The position numbers were made by a program, and so were the translations under genes. Shown here in pieces: positions 23,381-34,497 of a DNA stretch of 64,000 bases. This DNA comes from Ctena decussata. Taxonomy: Eukaryota > Mollusca > Bivalvia > Lucinida > Lucinidae. The DNA is taken from the NCBI GenBank assembly GCA_963989385.1, contig OZ022499.1, forward strand, positions 37,572,866 to 37,636,865, in the 5' to 3' direction. The notes beneath the pieces were generated by a model. The model was not told where the DNA came from, did no database searches, and saw nothing but the letters and a program-made list of their open reading frames with translations. Numbering within the stretch: the stretch's first letter is position 1; the number at the start of each line of letters is the position of its first letter.

Positions 23381-24902
23381 GTAAGCTACGTTAATTACTA
23401 CTCTATAATAGGATTGCGCAGTCACACTGTGCATCTGGCATTATTAATGTAACTTTATGTGATATGCTTATGTATTAATGATTGTTTTACATGGAGAAAA
23501 GGACACATAACATGTCCTATGATTTTTAGACGATTAGAATTTATAGAAAAGCATATACTACTATATATTTTGTCTCTGAATATTTTTAATTTTTAATTTC
23601 AATTTTCGTCGAATGGCAGAAAGTACATTACCTATGAGTATTTTATTGTAAAATGGTATGAATATTTATATATGTAGAATTATCATCAAGGAAATACTTA
23701 CAAAAATGAAGCAGTTTCAGCTGCTGAGTGAAAACTGAAAGGATAACGTAGCTTACAATCATAATCAGAAAAGCATATCTTTGAACTCGATATCAAGTTT
23801 GCCTGAATGAAATTAAACATTTCAACAACTGTTTCAACAACCAATAATACATGTAAGTACGTTTCAACAACCTGTAAGAAGTACTGAATTTAAATATAAG
23901 CACTGCTTATTTCCAATTTTTGAACTCAGTTTACAGATCTGTTTAAACCAAAAGCGTCTGATTATGTCAAGTAATGTAACTACTGGTTCTGTATGTATAT
24001 AAATAACGTTTGTAATCTCGTACGTCAGAGACACTTTGTCTTCTAAACACTTCGACACTTTGAAAGCTGTGCCATTTGTAACTATTTCTCCCCTTTTCCA
24101 TCCATTCGTCCGTCTGTCCATATGTGTGACTTTAATATTTGGCGTAAATGTTTTGCTTTAAATGCTCTAGAATCGCGACCTTAAACTGAACTTGTTCTTT
24201 CGTACTTAGTGCTATTGCAGGATAAATATACATGTATATACTAATTTACATCATTTGGATGACCATGTTAACCAAAGTTCGAGATCACAGACTTAGAAAA
24301 ACGCGTGCAGATTGCGTCAAAACTTCTGTTGTGGACTAGGTTGACTAATGGGTTTGATATATGATTGTTTGTCTGTCCGTCCATTCATGAGTCCTTCAAT
24401 ATTTGCATTAAAGTATGTATTAGGTTGGTTTCATTAGGCGGTGGTGCTGGTGAGTGGTATGCGTAAGCCCTTGCTTACATGCTTTAGTTTTGTTGTGCAT
24501 CAATAGCATTAAGTATAAAAACACCAGTAACGTAGCTTACATAACGTAGCTTACATCATACACTGTGACTCAGCATATTTCGTGCAAGGAACTGGCTGGA
24601 TAAGAATTTTTGTTAGCATTTTCACTTCCTGTGTAAGCAACTATATTAGTTATGTACGAATAGTGCTCGGGACCGAAAGTTTATTCAGAACCCCGATAAC
24701 GTAGCTTACATCCTTATCCATTCTGATAAAGGTGTGTTGCTGAGAGCAGCGATGCTCTACATGATATGCAATGCATTCGTACATGTGGTGGTTTATTCAT
24801 TTTAACAGTCATAAATGCAAGAAATACTACTTTATATTGAGGTGGAACATGTTTTATTGTTTGCTTGCGACTCATTAAGATTCATATAACGTAGCTTACA
24901 TG
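23381..24902. repeat. Six dispersed copies of the motif TAACGTAGCTTAC
   Basis: Direct copies lie at about 23743, 24528, 24542, 24697 and 24887, and an inverted copy (GTAAGCTACGTTA) at 23381. Two copies are adjacent (24528-24554). The 13-mer is otherwise not seen in the window. The surrounding sequence is not obviously repeated, so this resembles a cluster of binding sites or remnants of a short repeat. Confidence 0.8.
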
Positions 24903-25360
24903 CATTTTCACGACAGTGCTGCTAAGAAAACAGAAATTGCCAAACAAGTGTGATATATAAAATACTGTATCAGCTTTAAATGAAAACATATAAGGCTCTA
25001 ATTGGAACTTTCGATTTGAGTGTAAGTGCAAATATTTTATGGCAATTAGGACGTAGTTATGTGTACCATGCAAAACGACATGCACTTTATTCAAATTTCT
25101 GCCTCTTTAACCATTATAATGGAACAACCTTGTCATTAAGATATTTTAATCTTTTATTGAAAATGGGTAAACACATCTGTTACACAGAGTAAAAGAATAT
25201 ATTAGCAGCTGGTCATACTTCTTATAAGTGTTTAGACTACAAGACATCAAATTTAGGCACTTGACCCTCTATTCTGAGAATAGGTGTATTGATGCGGGGA
25301 ACTTGACGACATAAAAAGAACAAAAAAACACGCACTTGCATTAACTTTTTTCTGTTTTTT

Positions 25361-25392
25361 TTGGGGGGGAGGGAGGGTGGGGGGAGGGGGAA
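25361..25392 (+). repeat. G-rich tract, G-quadruplex potential
   Basis: Runs of 8, 3, 3, 6 and 5 G separated by 1-3 bases satisfy the usual G3+N1-7 pattern. A second tract lies at 26868-26922. Confidence 0.6.
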
Positions 25393-26867
25393 GATGGTAA
25401 CACGTGTTGCAAACAGGACATATCGACGCCGACTACGCCAGAAAAGAAATGCCTCCGTCACGCGTCCGCTTATCGCAGGCGAGGCAAAACAGACAACTCC
25501 TTGGTAACATCAGACATCTGTGCAGTCCGATCAGAACCTTACCTTTCATGGATCCCGAGAAACGTGTAAGTTAGCGAAACGCACATACTCTGATTAGTCT
25601 GCCTGGATGCGCGGGCTGATGTGAATATTCCCTGTTTGCACTTGTAGATGTGCAACTAGTTTACTTGCCTCAAGTTTAGCTTATTTTATTTCGTAAAATG
25701 CATGGTTAACACTGACGAGTGTGGTACAAAGTTAACCACAGTTTGTCCGCGTATACTTTCGGTAATCCATCACCTGAACTCATGGCTTATCTCCCCGTAT
25801 AGGCTTGTCTTGTACGTGTCACTCAGTACAAGAGTTCGCTTCCGTGCAGAAAAAAAACATATCAAACACATGTTCCGCTGGGTCTAATGTGCTGTTTACA
25901 AAAGATAATTTCAAAAAATGATAGACAGAGGGTAAATAATGACAAATTGATTAATTGGGTTGAGTGATGGGTCTATTACGCGGACCCATGTGTGGCCCTA
26001 AAGATGGTAACAGATAGAAGTGACACTTGTCAGTAAAAGGGATTAAACCTCATTTAAGTGGAAGTTCGGCACTGAGCCACACAGCGGGGAAAAATACATA
26101 CTTCCTGACATTGAAGGTAATTTGACCACAAATTGTGCTCATTTCACATCTAATTCGTGTTCATTTCACCTCTGATACGTGTTTATTTCAACTTGGATTT
26201 GATTTCGTTTCGCTACACATTTATACGTATTCTACAAAAATCACGTTTCTTTGTTCGCTTTTAACTGTTTTTACAGTGTGACATTCTGCTGTCGGGGTTT
26301 TCACTTCTGTATAAACATATCGCATCTGCAGCCTCCGTATGAAAAAAAAAATATGAAAACAACCATAATGACATTTCAGATATATGGACACTCCTACAAG
26401 CGAGTCACTCTGATGTGTCAATAATTTCTGCCCTTCTCCTAGGGGTTGCTCCAGACATGTAGAATGAAAAAGGATGTTTAGATTGCAGTCGGCGTTAAAT
26501 TGCGTTTCTGCAATTATTGTACTGAGTAAAGTTACGCATCACTCCTTTATTCAGGTTGAAGAAGTTCAGCCGCTGTATTTCTTCTAAAGATTATGTTTAA
26601 ATCAAAGAAAAAATGCTAATTCAGCTTAAACCTTGTTCAAATGAGCTTTTACCTTCAAAAGACTGGTTTATTATTACTATAATAAAAATTATTATTATCT
26701 TTTAATTCCTTCTTCTTCTTGTTAAGTTTGGGAGGGCTTCTTTACGACTGTACCAATATGGCTGCGCAGGGAAAGCGCGTCGTCTAAGAAAACTACAATT
26801 TTACATAAAAAAAAGATAAATCAGTTGAGGTGATTCTACTTCAATAGTTAATGGCACACATAGGGAT

Positions 26868-26922
26868 TTTGGGGGGAGATGGGGAGAGTTGGGGAAGGTG
26901 GGGGGGGGGGGAGGGGAGAGAG
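26868..26922 (+). repeat. G-rich tract, G-quadruplex potential
   Basis: Contains a run of 12 or more G and several GGGG/GGGGA blocks on a purine-only strand ending in 'gagagag'. It could form a quadruplex or triplex. No neighbouring gene is recognised. Confidence 0.6.
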
Positions 26923-27192
26923 ACTAAAATATACACGTTTTAAGTGGCACTGCAGGCAAACCTTTGCTGAAATGATCACATTACAAAACAAGAGCGTGTT
27001 ATTTGTGATGTCAGAATGGGTGTTGTGATGTCATCGCAACTGTAGCTATAATTTCATATCCAGTAGTTCAACATGCCTGGTAAAAGTGCAGTTCCAGTCC
27101 TACCTGGCTATTAAAACTCCAACTGTCCGGCCTCCACAGAAGAAGGGGTAGCAGGATGATTTAGGAATAAGTTTCCTTATTTTTCGATAAAA

Positions 27193-27297
27193 GTATATGT
27201 TGTGACCTCTCATTAGAACCGTCTCGATATATTTTGTTGTGACCCTTTATTAGAACCGTTTCATCGAGACGGTTTCAATGAGGGGCCACAACATTTG
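27193..27297. mobile_element. Small fold-back MITE, ATATGTTGTGAC family, with an extra arm
   Basis: Three arms of the same unit: two direct (GTATATGTTGTGACCTCTCA...CCGTCTCG, then TGTTGTGACCCTTTATTAGA...CCGTTTCAT) and one inverted (CGAGACGGTTTCAATGAGGG...CACAACAT). The relative at 19050-19124 has only one direct and one inverted arm. The extra direct arm suggests slippage or template switching at the hairpin. Confidence 0.75.
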
Positions 27298-27659
27298 TTT
27301 TCATTGAGAACTGTTTTTTTTTTCATTGAATTATCCTTTATGCCCCCTCTTATCTGAGGCTTTGCTTTACAAGCTTATGCAAACGGATGGCCAAATTAGA
27401 ACAATGCCATTTTACTCATATCTAAATAAAATTATCATTAGATATCAGTTTTGTAAAATATAAACTGTTGTCCTGAGTCCTCACAAAACTCCTGAAAGTA
27501 GCCAAACCGACATTTGGGTTTAGTCATTTTCAGGAGTTTTGTAATCACTTCATCAGTTCCTTTACTTCATAGTGAAAAATGTGCACAAATATCTCTTTAT
27601 ATACTTATGAATCGCATATCGTTATCAAAGTCTGGCTAAATTTTTGCAGAAGCTTGATT

Positions 27660-27685
27660 TAATATTATTATTATCATTATCTTTT

Positions 27686-27730
<45 letters not shown>

Positions 27731-27770
27731 TTTGTATTATTATTATTATCTTTTGTAGTTTTAATTATAT
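27660..27770 (+). repeat. (ATT)n microsatellite, interrupted
   Basis: Trinucleotide array with interruptions 'cttttgt' and 'ttttgt'; simple-sequence DNA. Confidence 0.95.
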
Positions 27771-27779
27771 ATTAATTTG

Positions 27780-29176
27780 TTGGTCAAAATGGAATTGTGC
27801 CTATTACCAGGCGCGTTCAGTCCCCAATGTATATGCGTATTTTTTTTGCAATTATATTAGCTGACATGCACTGTTGCTATTGATATGCGTACCAGACTAG
27901 TACCGTAACTAACTACGGCCTCCAATTATTTAAGTCAATTTCGGTAACAAACACCGATTTTTTTGCATTAACGAATTTATAAGCAATGTAAACACTAGAA
28001 AAAAGAATCAAATCATAGTGTCAAATATTTCTTCGATTTTCCTTTCCATTGATACTTGGTACTTGAAACTCTGCCGCTGTCACATACAATCAATTTGATT
28101 GGTTAAGAAGAATAAACAAAAGCGTGGTGCTTGCCAATAACCATCGCGTCAAAAACTCAATATACAGATGTTCCCTACGTCTAAATAGCCACGGTCGACA
28201 ATTACTCGCCGCAGGAAGCTACCAAGAATATGAATTGATCAAGGATTAAGAATGTAAAGAAATATGAAATTTGAGAAATTTAAGCTGTACGAGTCCCTCT
28301 CCGCTTTTCATGATCTAAATCAACAAAACGCCATGCGCATGTGTGATTAGAAAAGCAAATCTCGCAGATTATCGCTAATTCTCTCGGGATGAAATAGTAT
28401 AATTACTTGGGCGGCGCTTGGGGAGATTAGCATGTCAGAAAATGTTCTGCTAATAATGAGGGAACTTATTAATGAAATCCAACGCTCAAGGAGGTTTGTA
28501 TGTACTTATAACTTAATAGAAACAATTTGTTGGAATAAGACTAATCAAAGAAAGCAAATATTACACATAGGAAAGCTATTTTCTATTGGCACAGTAGAAC
28601 CTGAAGAGAATATCGGAATACAGAGGTTTAAGAATTTAAACATTGAAAGTGTCAAAACAAATTGGTTAATTCTCAAATGACAAATCTAATATTTAGAAGC
28701 TCGTATAAAGTAGTTAGACAATAATAAGAAACACAATCCGGTAAAGAGGATATCTGATACACTGGCAAATATAATTCATAGGGTACTGTGAGAATGGAAT
28801 GCCAAATATGTACATTTTTTATTCATAACCGACTAAAAGAAATAAGAAAAATCGTATGCTTACTTATTTCATTTCAGAAAAGTGATATCCATGGTCTGAA
28901 TGTGATCCTTTGCGCGTTTTATCTTCTGATCCTGAAACTCTTACTACATGTAATAGGATTCATGCAACAATCAACTTTTGCATTTATCTAGATCTTTGAA
29001 TTCCCATCGGTTGCGTTTCAAATCGTTATAACGAGCGGTAAAGCATGGCCACGTTACTAGTTGTATCATACATACACACTTGTATAATTCTTACGTCAGT
29101 GTTGAATTTTAATTCCGTTCTATGTTTGCAGTGTTTTCAGTGCATAGGCAATGACTATTACACCAAGATTACATTT
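27780..29176. other. Unassigned stretch with two anonymous open frames
   Basis: Frames of 82 codons (28432-28680) and 67 codons (28788-28991) on the plus strand have no recognisable domain. Their composition (I, N, K rich) is what AT-rich DNA gives by chance. No transposon ends seen. Confidence 0.3.

Positions 29177-29209
<33 letters not shown>
29177..29209 (+). repeat. (GA)n microsatellite
   Basis: About 16 uninterrupted GA dinucleotides. Confidence 0.98.
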
Positions 29210-29212
<3 letters not shown>

Positions 29213-29493
29213 TACCTTTTCATCAAGGATGTCGTAGCGAGACCATCATTTACAAATTGTTCATTTGACAATACATTACAAACAGAAAGTCACGGCCCAT
29301 AAAAACCAGCCGACTTTCTTGCTCTGCCCAGCCCCGTTCAAAAAGACAATCTTACGCGATTTGCAAAGTTGAATACATTGTTATAAGGCAAATTGAAAAG
29401 TTGATATCTGATTTTTGATTCAGTAATTTGGAACTGAATAAGGAACTAGGGAAACTATTCCAGTTTTGCAAACTAAAACAAAGCTCTATTAGT

Positions 29494-29828
29494 CACAGGG
29501 TATAATCGATTCCGCTAATTTTCGCTTCCTGCAGAGACTGTACATCATATTTGGCTTCCGCCGAGACTGTCCGCGAACTCTTGCTTCCTGCAGAGACTAC
29601 TGTCCTCGAAAAATGGCTTCCTGCCGAGACTGTCCGCGTGATTCTGCTTCCTGCCGAGAGCCTCGGCAGGAAGCAGAATCACGCGGACAGTCTCTGCAGG
29701 AAGCCATTTATCATGTACAGAAGTCTCGGCAGGAAGCAAGAGTTCGCGGACAGTCTCGGCGGAAGCCAAATATGATGTACAGTCTCTGCAGGAAGCGAAA
29801 ATTGGCGGAATCGATTATACCCTGTGTT
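29494..29828. mobile_element. 335-bp palindromic element built of about 30-bp repeats
   Basis: Ends ACAGGGTATAATCGATTCCG and its complement TCGATTATACCCTGT; centre at about 29660 (CTGCCGAGAGCCTCGGCAG). Each arm holds about five units of about 30 bp with the core CTC(G/T)GCAGGAAGC ... GACAGT, alternating between a CGCGGACAGT type and a TGTACAG type. Pairing of the arms is near-perfect over most of its length. Both strands therefore give similar open frames, which are not genes. A half copy lies at 18422-18593. Confidence 0.9.
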
Positions 29829-30937
29829 AGTCCTTTTCACCGGTAGTTGCACTGTCTAAATTTAATATTCTGCATGAATACATAAACTTTGCTGAACAAG
29901 TTCGCGTACATTGTCATTCAATCAACGCCTTCTGCATGATAAACATCAGAGCAAAAAAAAAAAATCTATATCCACAATAGCTGTTTGTTAGCAAATTGAA
30001 GCCAGAACATTTCTTACCCTCATAAGCTAGCCCGGCAGGCATATAACGTCGAAACGAATTCGTAATAATGTTGGTGCAACGTCATGACGTCGGACCGAAG
30101 TTAATTTTACGTCGTCGGAAACGGCGCAGTAGTAAAGTTGATGTCATGACATTGCTCCGACAATAATATGCAGTCGTTTCGATGTTTCGATGTTGCTTGA
30201 AACCACTACGATTTAATGCGAAACAGCCGAAATAGACAAACCAAAAACAAAAAAAATAAAGATCCAACGGTTTAAATGTCAGGCTAGTCTTAAAGAGCAC
30301 CTACTGTGTACTGAAGACATCCAATCACCATTATGCAGATTGTTCCTTACACTTGAAACTCTCATTTCTTTCTCAGCCGGAAGAGGGTCAGAGATCATTT
30401 TTAAGCCCTTCTCTGTTAATATCTTTGCTGTACAAGTGTAATCAGGGGATGGTCTTGATCAGAAAATGGTTTCCTCTTTGTTATCTTGTCTGAGATATTT
30501 GATCACGCGAAATTAAATGTTCATTTTGTAAGGCAAAACGTGCAATACTTGTCTACAAAACAAAGAAAACAAAAAGAAAAGCGCGGAAAAGGACGTATTT
30601 TCAAAATTTATAAGCAATTCGAAATTTATTAGAATTTTTCAGTGGACAGAAAAGGTTGCCAACCAGATATCAATTGGAATCGCCGCTTTTTTACGACAAA
30701 CTGAATGATTTTATGGAAAACTGCAAGATTTTATTTTCTCTGGATATATATAAATGAAAGTTCCAGAAATTCCTTAGCAGAAAGGCTCAGCTGAGCGATT
30801 ATAGGCTTCTTGTTAGAATATTTCTAATATAATGGTCTTAGGATATGACAAACATTAAATAACATATTTGGCAGTCGCCATTAATTTGTAGAACCATGAA
30901 CAGGAATTGCAGTTCTGAGAAATTTCTGATGAAAACA
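29829..30937. other. Unassigned stretch
   Basis: No gene or repeat recognised apart from short A-rich runs (29950-29965, 30240-30260). Around 30040-30190 there is a modestly CpG-containing patch (cgtcatgacgtcggaccgaag). Confidence 0.4.
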
Positions 30938-31207
30938 GGCCCGATATTATAAAACTTTTTTCGTGCTCAACTCAGCTGAGCATGAAATTGTACCTGCTAA
31001 TAAATAGCAAATTACTGATAAGTACAGTTATTTTCTTGCTCAGTTGAGCTGAGCATGATTTTTTTTCTGCTATTGAAAATGCCAACATTAAAAATGCCAA
31101 CATTAAAAATGCCAACATAAGTTGACATTTTCATATTTATCAGCAGAGAAAATTTCGTGATCAGCTGTCAGAGTTGAGCATGAAAAAAGTTTTATAACCT
31201 CGGGGCC
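30938..31207. mobile_element. MITE with GGCCCCGAGGTTATAAAAC ends, copy 1
   Basis: TIRs of about 40 bp: left GGCCCGATATTATAAAACTT...CGTGCTCAACTC, right complementary (TTGAGCATGAAAAAAG...TTATAACCTCGGGGCC). The interior has further CAGCTGAG/CTCAGTTGAGC palindromes. Unlike copy 2 (34256-34497), the middle has three tandem 'aaaatgccaacatt' 14-mers (about 31075-31118). There are no frames. Confidence 0.85.
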
Positions 31208-31241
31208 TGGTTGTAATTCTTCTGGTAACTCGAACATAATT

Positions 31242-31476
31242 GAGCCGCGACACGAGAAAACCAACAATGTGGTTGTGCGCCCAGAGCAGACTCAGATCAG
31301 CCTGGGCATCTGCCAAGTCCGACCAGACTCTTCGCTAAGCGCTTATAGGGTAGCTAAGGGTCTCAGCTACCTCCCTGCGGCAGCGAAGACACTGATCAGA
31401 CTGGGCGGATGCCCAGGCTGATCTGAATCTGTGCAGGGCGCACAACCACATTGTTGGTTTTCACACGTCGCGGCTC
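31242..31476 (-). mobile_element. PAL-1 fold-back MITE, full copy
   Basis: Reverse-sense centre (TATAGGGTAGCTAAGGGTC). Starts 34 bp after the preceding MITE. Right end slightly altered (CACACGTCGCGGCTC). Confidence 0.95.
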
Positions 31477-31949
31477 ATACATATTTTTGGAAAAGCTCGT
31501 TTTGGAGCCGTTTGGTCGTGAGAATGTTAAGTAATTCGTCGTATTAACTGTATTCTTGTGATTAATTTTTGACCGTAAAGTAACGAAGGTTTCAAACATT
31601 TAATCAAATATTCGCCGATCTTAGCTCAATGTTTTTGGGATAAGATATATTTTACTGGTTTGGATTGCCTGACATTATAGTTTGACATCAGACGATACAC
31701 TGAGCTTGGCATTAACCTAGTTCGTTTGCAATACGCCTCCATTCTTAGGCTTGGTTTCATCAGACAAAATAAGGAAATATCATTTACACAAATGATCCTG
31801 CTGAACAATACAAATTATATTCTCTGTGTAAATACATATTCGCTTTAAAAGACTCTTAAAGCCAGCAAAATTATCAGAAATTATCCCATATGGCGTGGTG
31901 CCTCGTTATGCCCCCTTCAACGACTCCAGAAGTGGGACGATCGCGATTT
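31477..31949. other. Unassigned stretch between two PAL-1 copies
   Basis: No features recognised; short minus-strand frames only. Confidence 0.4.
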
Positions 31950-32185
31950 GAGCCGCGACACGAGAAAACCAACAAAGTGGTTGTGCGCCCAGCGAAGGCT
32001 CAGATCAGCCTGGGGATCCGCCCAGTCTGATCAGAGTCTTCGCTGTCCGCATGGAGGTAGCTTAGACCCTTAACTACCATTTAGGCGCTTAGCGAAGAGT
32101 CTGATCAGACTGGGCGGATGCCCAGGCTTATTTGAGTCTGTGCTTGGCGCACAACCACTTTAATGGTTTTCTCGTGTCGCGGTTC
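31950..32185 (+). mobile_element. PAL-1 fold-back MITE, full copy with ATTT duplication
   Basis: Forward-sense centre (GGAGGTAGCTTAGACCCTTA). Flanked by ATTT on both sides (31946-31949 and 32186-32189), taking GAGCC and GGTTC as the ends. One substitution (GGTTC for GGCTC) at the right end. Confidence 0.95.
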
Positions 32186-32499
32186 ATTTCTCCTATTTCA
32201 TCCCCTCCAACTCGAAAGAATAGCAACAAATTAAATAAACACTACAGCTCCAGCGACGTCTGGTGGTGAATAGAAAAGAATAGTATCGTTAGGCTCAAGT
32301 AATAATTGTCCCGCACCAATCGTACTGATTATGATCACGGAGACTAATGGCTCTAGACAGGCTATTAGGCTGCACGAGAGCCCGATCAGTAGTTCTTGGA
32401 TTCTACGCCGGATTCTGAAACTCGTCTCGCTAAACTACCCCAGATGTCCTGATTAAGTGCTAGAGTTTTCCCGTAATTCTCCCACACCACCATTCCATC

Positions 32500-32612
32500 T
32501 CCGCATCACTTCCATTTCCTTCCTCCCCTCGCGTTCTACCGCCCGCCCGCCCCACCCCTCCCTACCCCAGCCCTGTCTCTCTCATTCCTCGCCCTCCTCT
32601 TTCGTATCCGAA
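32500..32612 (+). other. C/T-rich tract on the plus strand
   Basis: A pyrimidine-dominated, GC-richer stretch (for example 'cccgcccgccccacccctcc') with strong strand asymmetry. It could form i-motif/quadruplex or triplex structures. It lies 150-260 bp upstream of the candidate first exon at 32765, so a promoter role is conceivable but not shown. Confidence 0.45.
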
Positions 32613-32764
32613 CTCTACCGTATCCAAACCAAACGCACAACAACGTGAAAGACGAACATACAAAACTACCAAACTACCAACTGCAGCTTTCGTCTGTCTG
32701 TATACGGAATGTTTGCTTTGATTGGGTACACGTAACTGTTTTGGCGATAACGCCGACAAATCAA

Positions 32765-32830
32765 ATGGAAGATGAATTCTTTGGAAGTAACGAACAATCA
32801 AATGAAACGAAGATAGCATATAAGCTTGCA
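32765..32830 (+). CDS. Candidate 5' coding exon, unidentified (22 codons)
   Basis: ATG at 32765 opens a 22-codon hydrophilic frame (MEDEFFGSNEQSNETKIAYK and two more residues) ending exactly at a strong donor, GCA|GTAAGTATG (GT at 32831). The phase at the donor is 0. The frame is also open upstream to about 32645, so the start is a choice. Composition (acidic, Asn/Glu rich) is unlike the surrounding AT-rich translations. No domain recognised. The next exon was not found. Low confidence. Confidence 0.25.
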
Positions 32831-34255
32831 GTAAGTATGTTTATTTGGCAGTAATTATGCACTGGCTACCTTCCGAAAATGTACGCCATCAGGAATGTTC
32901 TTTTTTTTTCGGTCGTACAGTATAACTCTAAAACATACTACAAAGTGTAAAAGACAAAATACTCTTCATTAGGATGCATGGAATACAATCAAACCAATGG
33001 CATACATTATGTAAAATGAGTTAGACGTCTGATTCGTCAGATGTTTCTTTTGTTTTATGCTTGTAGAATTTTTGGTTGCATTGGCAACTAAGCCAAATGT
33101 GGTGCTGGCAAAAAATCCTCATCTTAAATGAAATGTTTCTGTAAAACATCTATTGTTTAAAAGACATGAAAAATACTTTGTAGAGCATTTCAGCAAAGTT
33201 TCAAATTTGTGCCTTACATGTATATCTTCATGACATTACTGAGGAAATGATTTTTATGATTGTGATTTTCAAGCATATAGGTTGCTATTGCGGCAGCCAA
33301 ACCAATAAAGCAATTAATACCAAAACCATATAGTCTAAACATATTTTATTGTCCTCATGATTAACATGCAAACGGGTTGGAGCACAAGTTCTAACAACAT
33401 TAATTACGGTCCGCCCCAGTAACATGTACATACATTACTGCTATAAGTGGACAACGAATCATAAGGCATAGAAAAATGTACATTTAAAAAACAAATATAG
33501 TAGAGTAAAGAATGAGTAAGATAATCAGAATATGGAAGAATAAATAAGTTGTACTTGCTGGTATTCAGAATCTTAATATAATGATCATCATATACCTCCG
33601 ACTGGAAAAGGATCCCGTCAGCGCCATGCATGGCACAGGCTACGCCAGCCAGCTCAAGAGCAATCCTTCATACGGTTCCTGGCAGTCCGATCATCGGATC
33701 GCTAAAGGACCGCACCCAAGACAAAAGACCTCACTAGCCCCACCATGACCGGCGATGACAGGGCCGCTCCACAGCCGAATGCACAGGATGATAAAGCAAT
33801 ATGTTATTAAACAGAGTAAGATAAAGGATAGAAAGAATTTAGTTGCTACCGCATCCGATTCCCATTTCTCGACCGCGCAAATCTGTTTGTAGACAAAGGC
33901 TGTTGCTTTATACCTAAGAAAATATACAGAAAATAAGTTATGAACATAAAATGGCCCCTTGAAGAGTAGAAACCATATATCTGATAGAGGAATGTCAAAT
34001 GAACATTTAAGTAAAAAAATGTGTCATTGCATTGCTTGGGCCAAAGCAACGAAAGTATTATACCAAGTGTCATTCAAACAGTTTCTACCGTTCCCCTATC
34101 GTCTAGATTCTATATTTAAGATTTGTTTATAACACACCTTAAAGTTGAACTAAGTGTCTGAAGATGGCGTTTGAAAATGTTTACGAAGTGCTGATGGACA
34201 GAGATAGTGTAAGCTCCCTCAGGACCCATCGTTTCAGGGAAGCTAAAGTATACTG
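32831..34255. other. Unassigned stretch with a GC-richer island
   Basis: About 33595-33785 is noticeably richer in GC than its neighbours ('ggcagtccgatcatcggatcgctaaaggaccgcaccc') but neither strand gives a recognisable protein and no tRNA-like promoter is present. It may be a fragment of a foreign repeat. The rest is plain AT-rich DNA. Confidence 0.4.
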
Positions 34256-34497
34256 GGCCAGAGGTTATAAAACTTTTTTCATGCTCAACTCAGCTGAGCA
34301 TGAAATTTTACCTGCTAATAATTAGCAAATTATTGTTAAGTACAGTTATTTCATTGCTCAGTTGAGCTCAGTATGATATTTTCTCTGCTTGTGAATATGA
34401 AAATGCCAACATTAGTTGGCATTTTCATATTTATCAGCAGAGGAAATTCCATTTTCAGCTGAGTTGAGCACGAAAAAAGTTTTATAACCTCGGGGCC
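34256..34497. mobile_element. MITE with GGCCCCGAGGTTATAAAAC ends, copy 2
   Basis: Same family as 30938-31207 with better preserved ends: left GGCCAGAGGTTATAAAACTT and right AAGTTTTATAACCTCGGGGCC. Inner palindromes CAACTCAGCTGAG and 'gaaaatgccaacattagttggcattttc' are intact. This copy has the simple centre without the 14-bp triplication. Confidence 0.9.

Larger units (their letters stand above)
24903..27180. other. Unassigned stretch with two G-rich tracts
   Basis: No gene recognised. G-rich tracts on the plus strand at about 25361-25392 and 26868-26922 have several runs of four or more G and could form G-quadruplexes. Around 25580-25660 there is weak similarity to the GATTAGTCTG...GTTTGC hairpin family, too diverged to call. 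Confidence 0.4.

Noticed and set aside
29545..29846. Frames on both strands starting MASAETVRELLLPAET
   Set aside because: Mirror translations of a palindromic element; both strands give the same peptide.
33595..33785. GC-rich island considered as a conserved exon or tRNA-like gene
   Set aside because: Translations on both strands contain stops and no motif; no pol III boxes. Left as unexplained.
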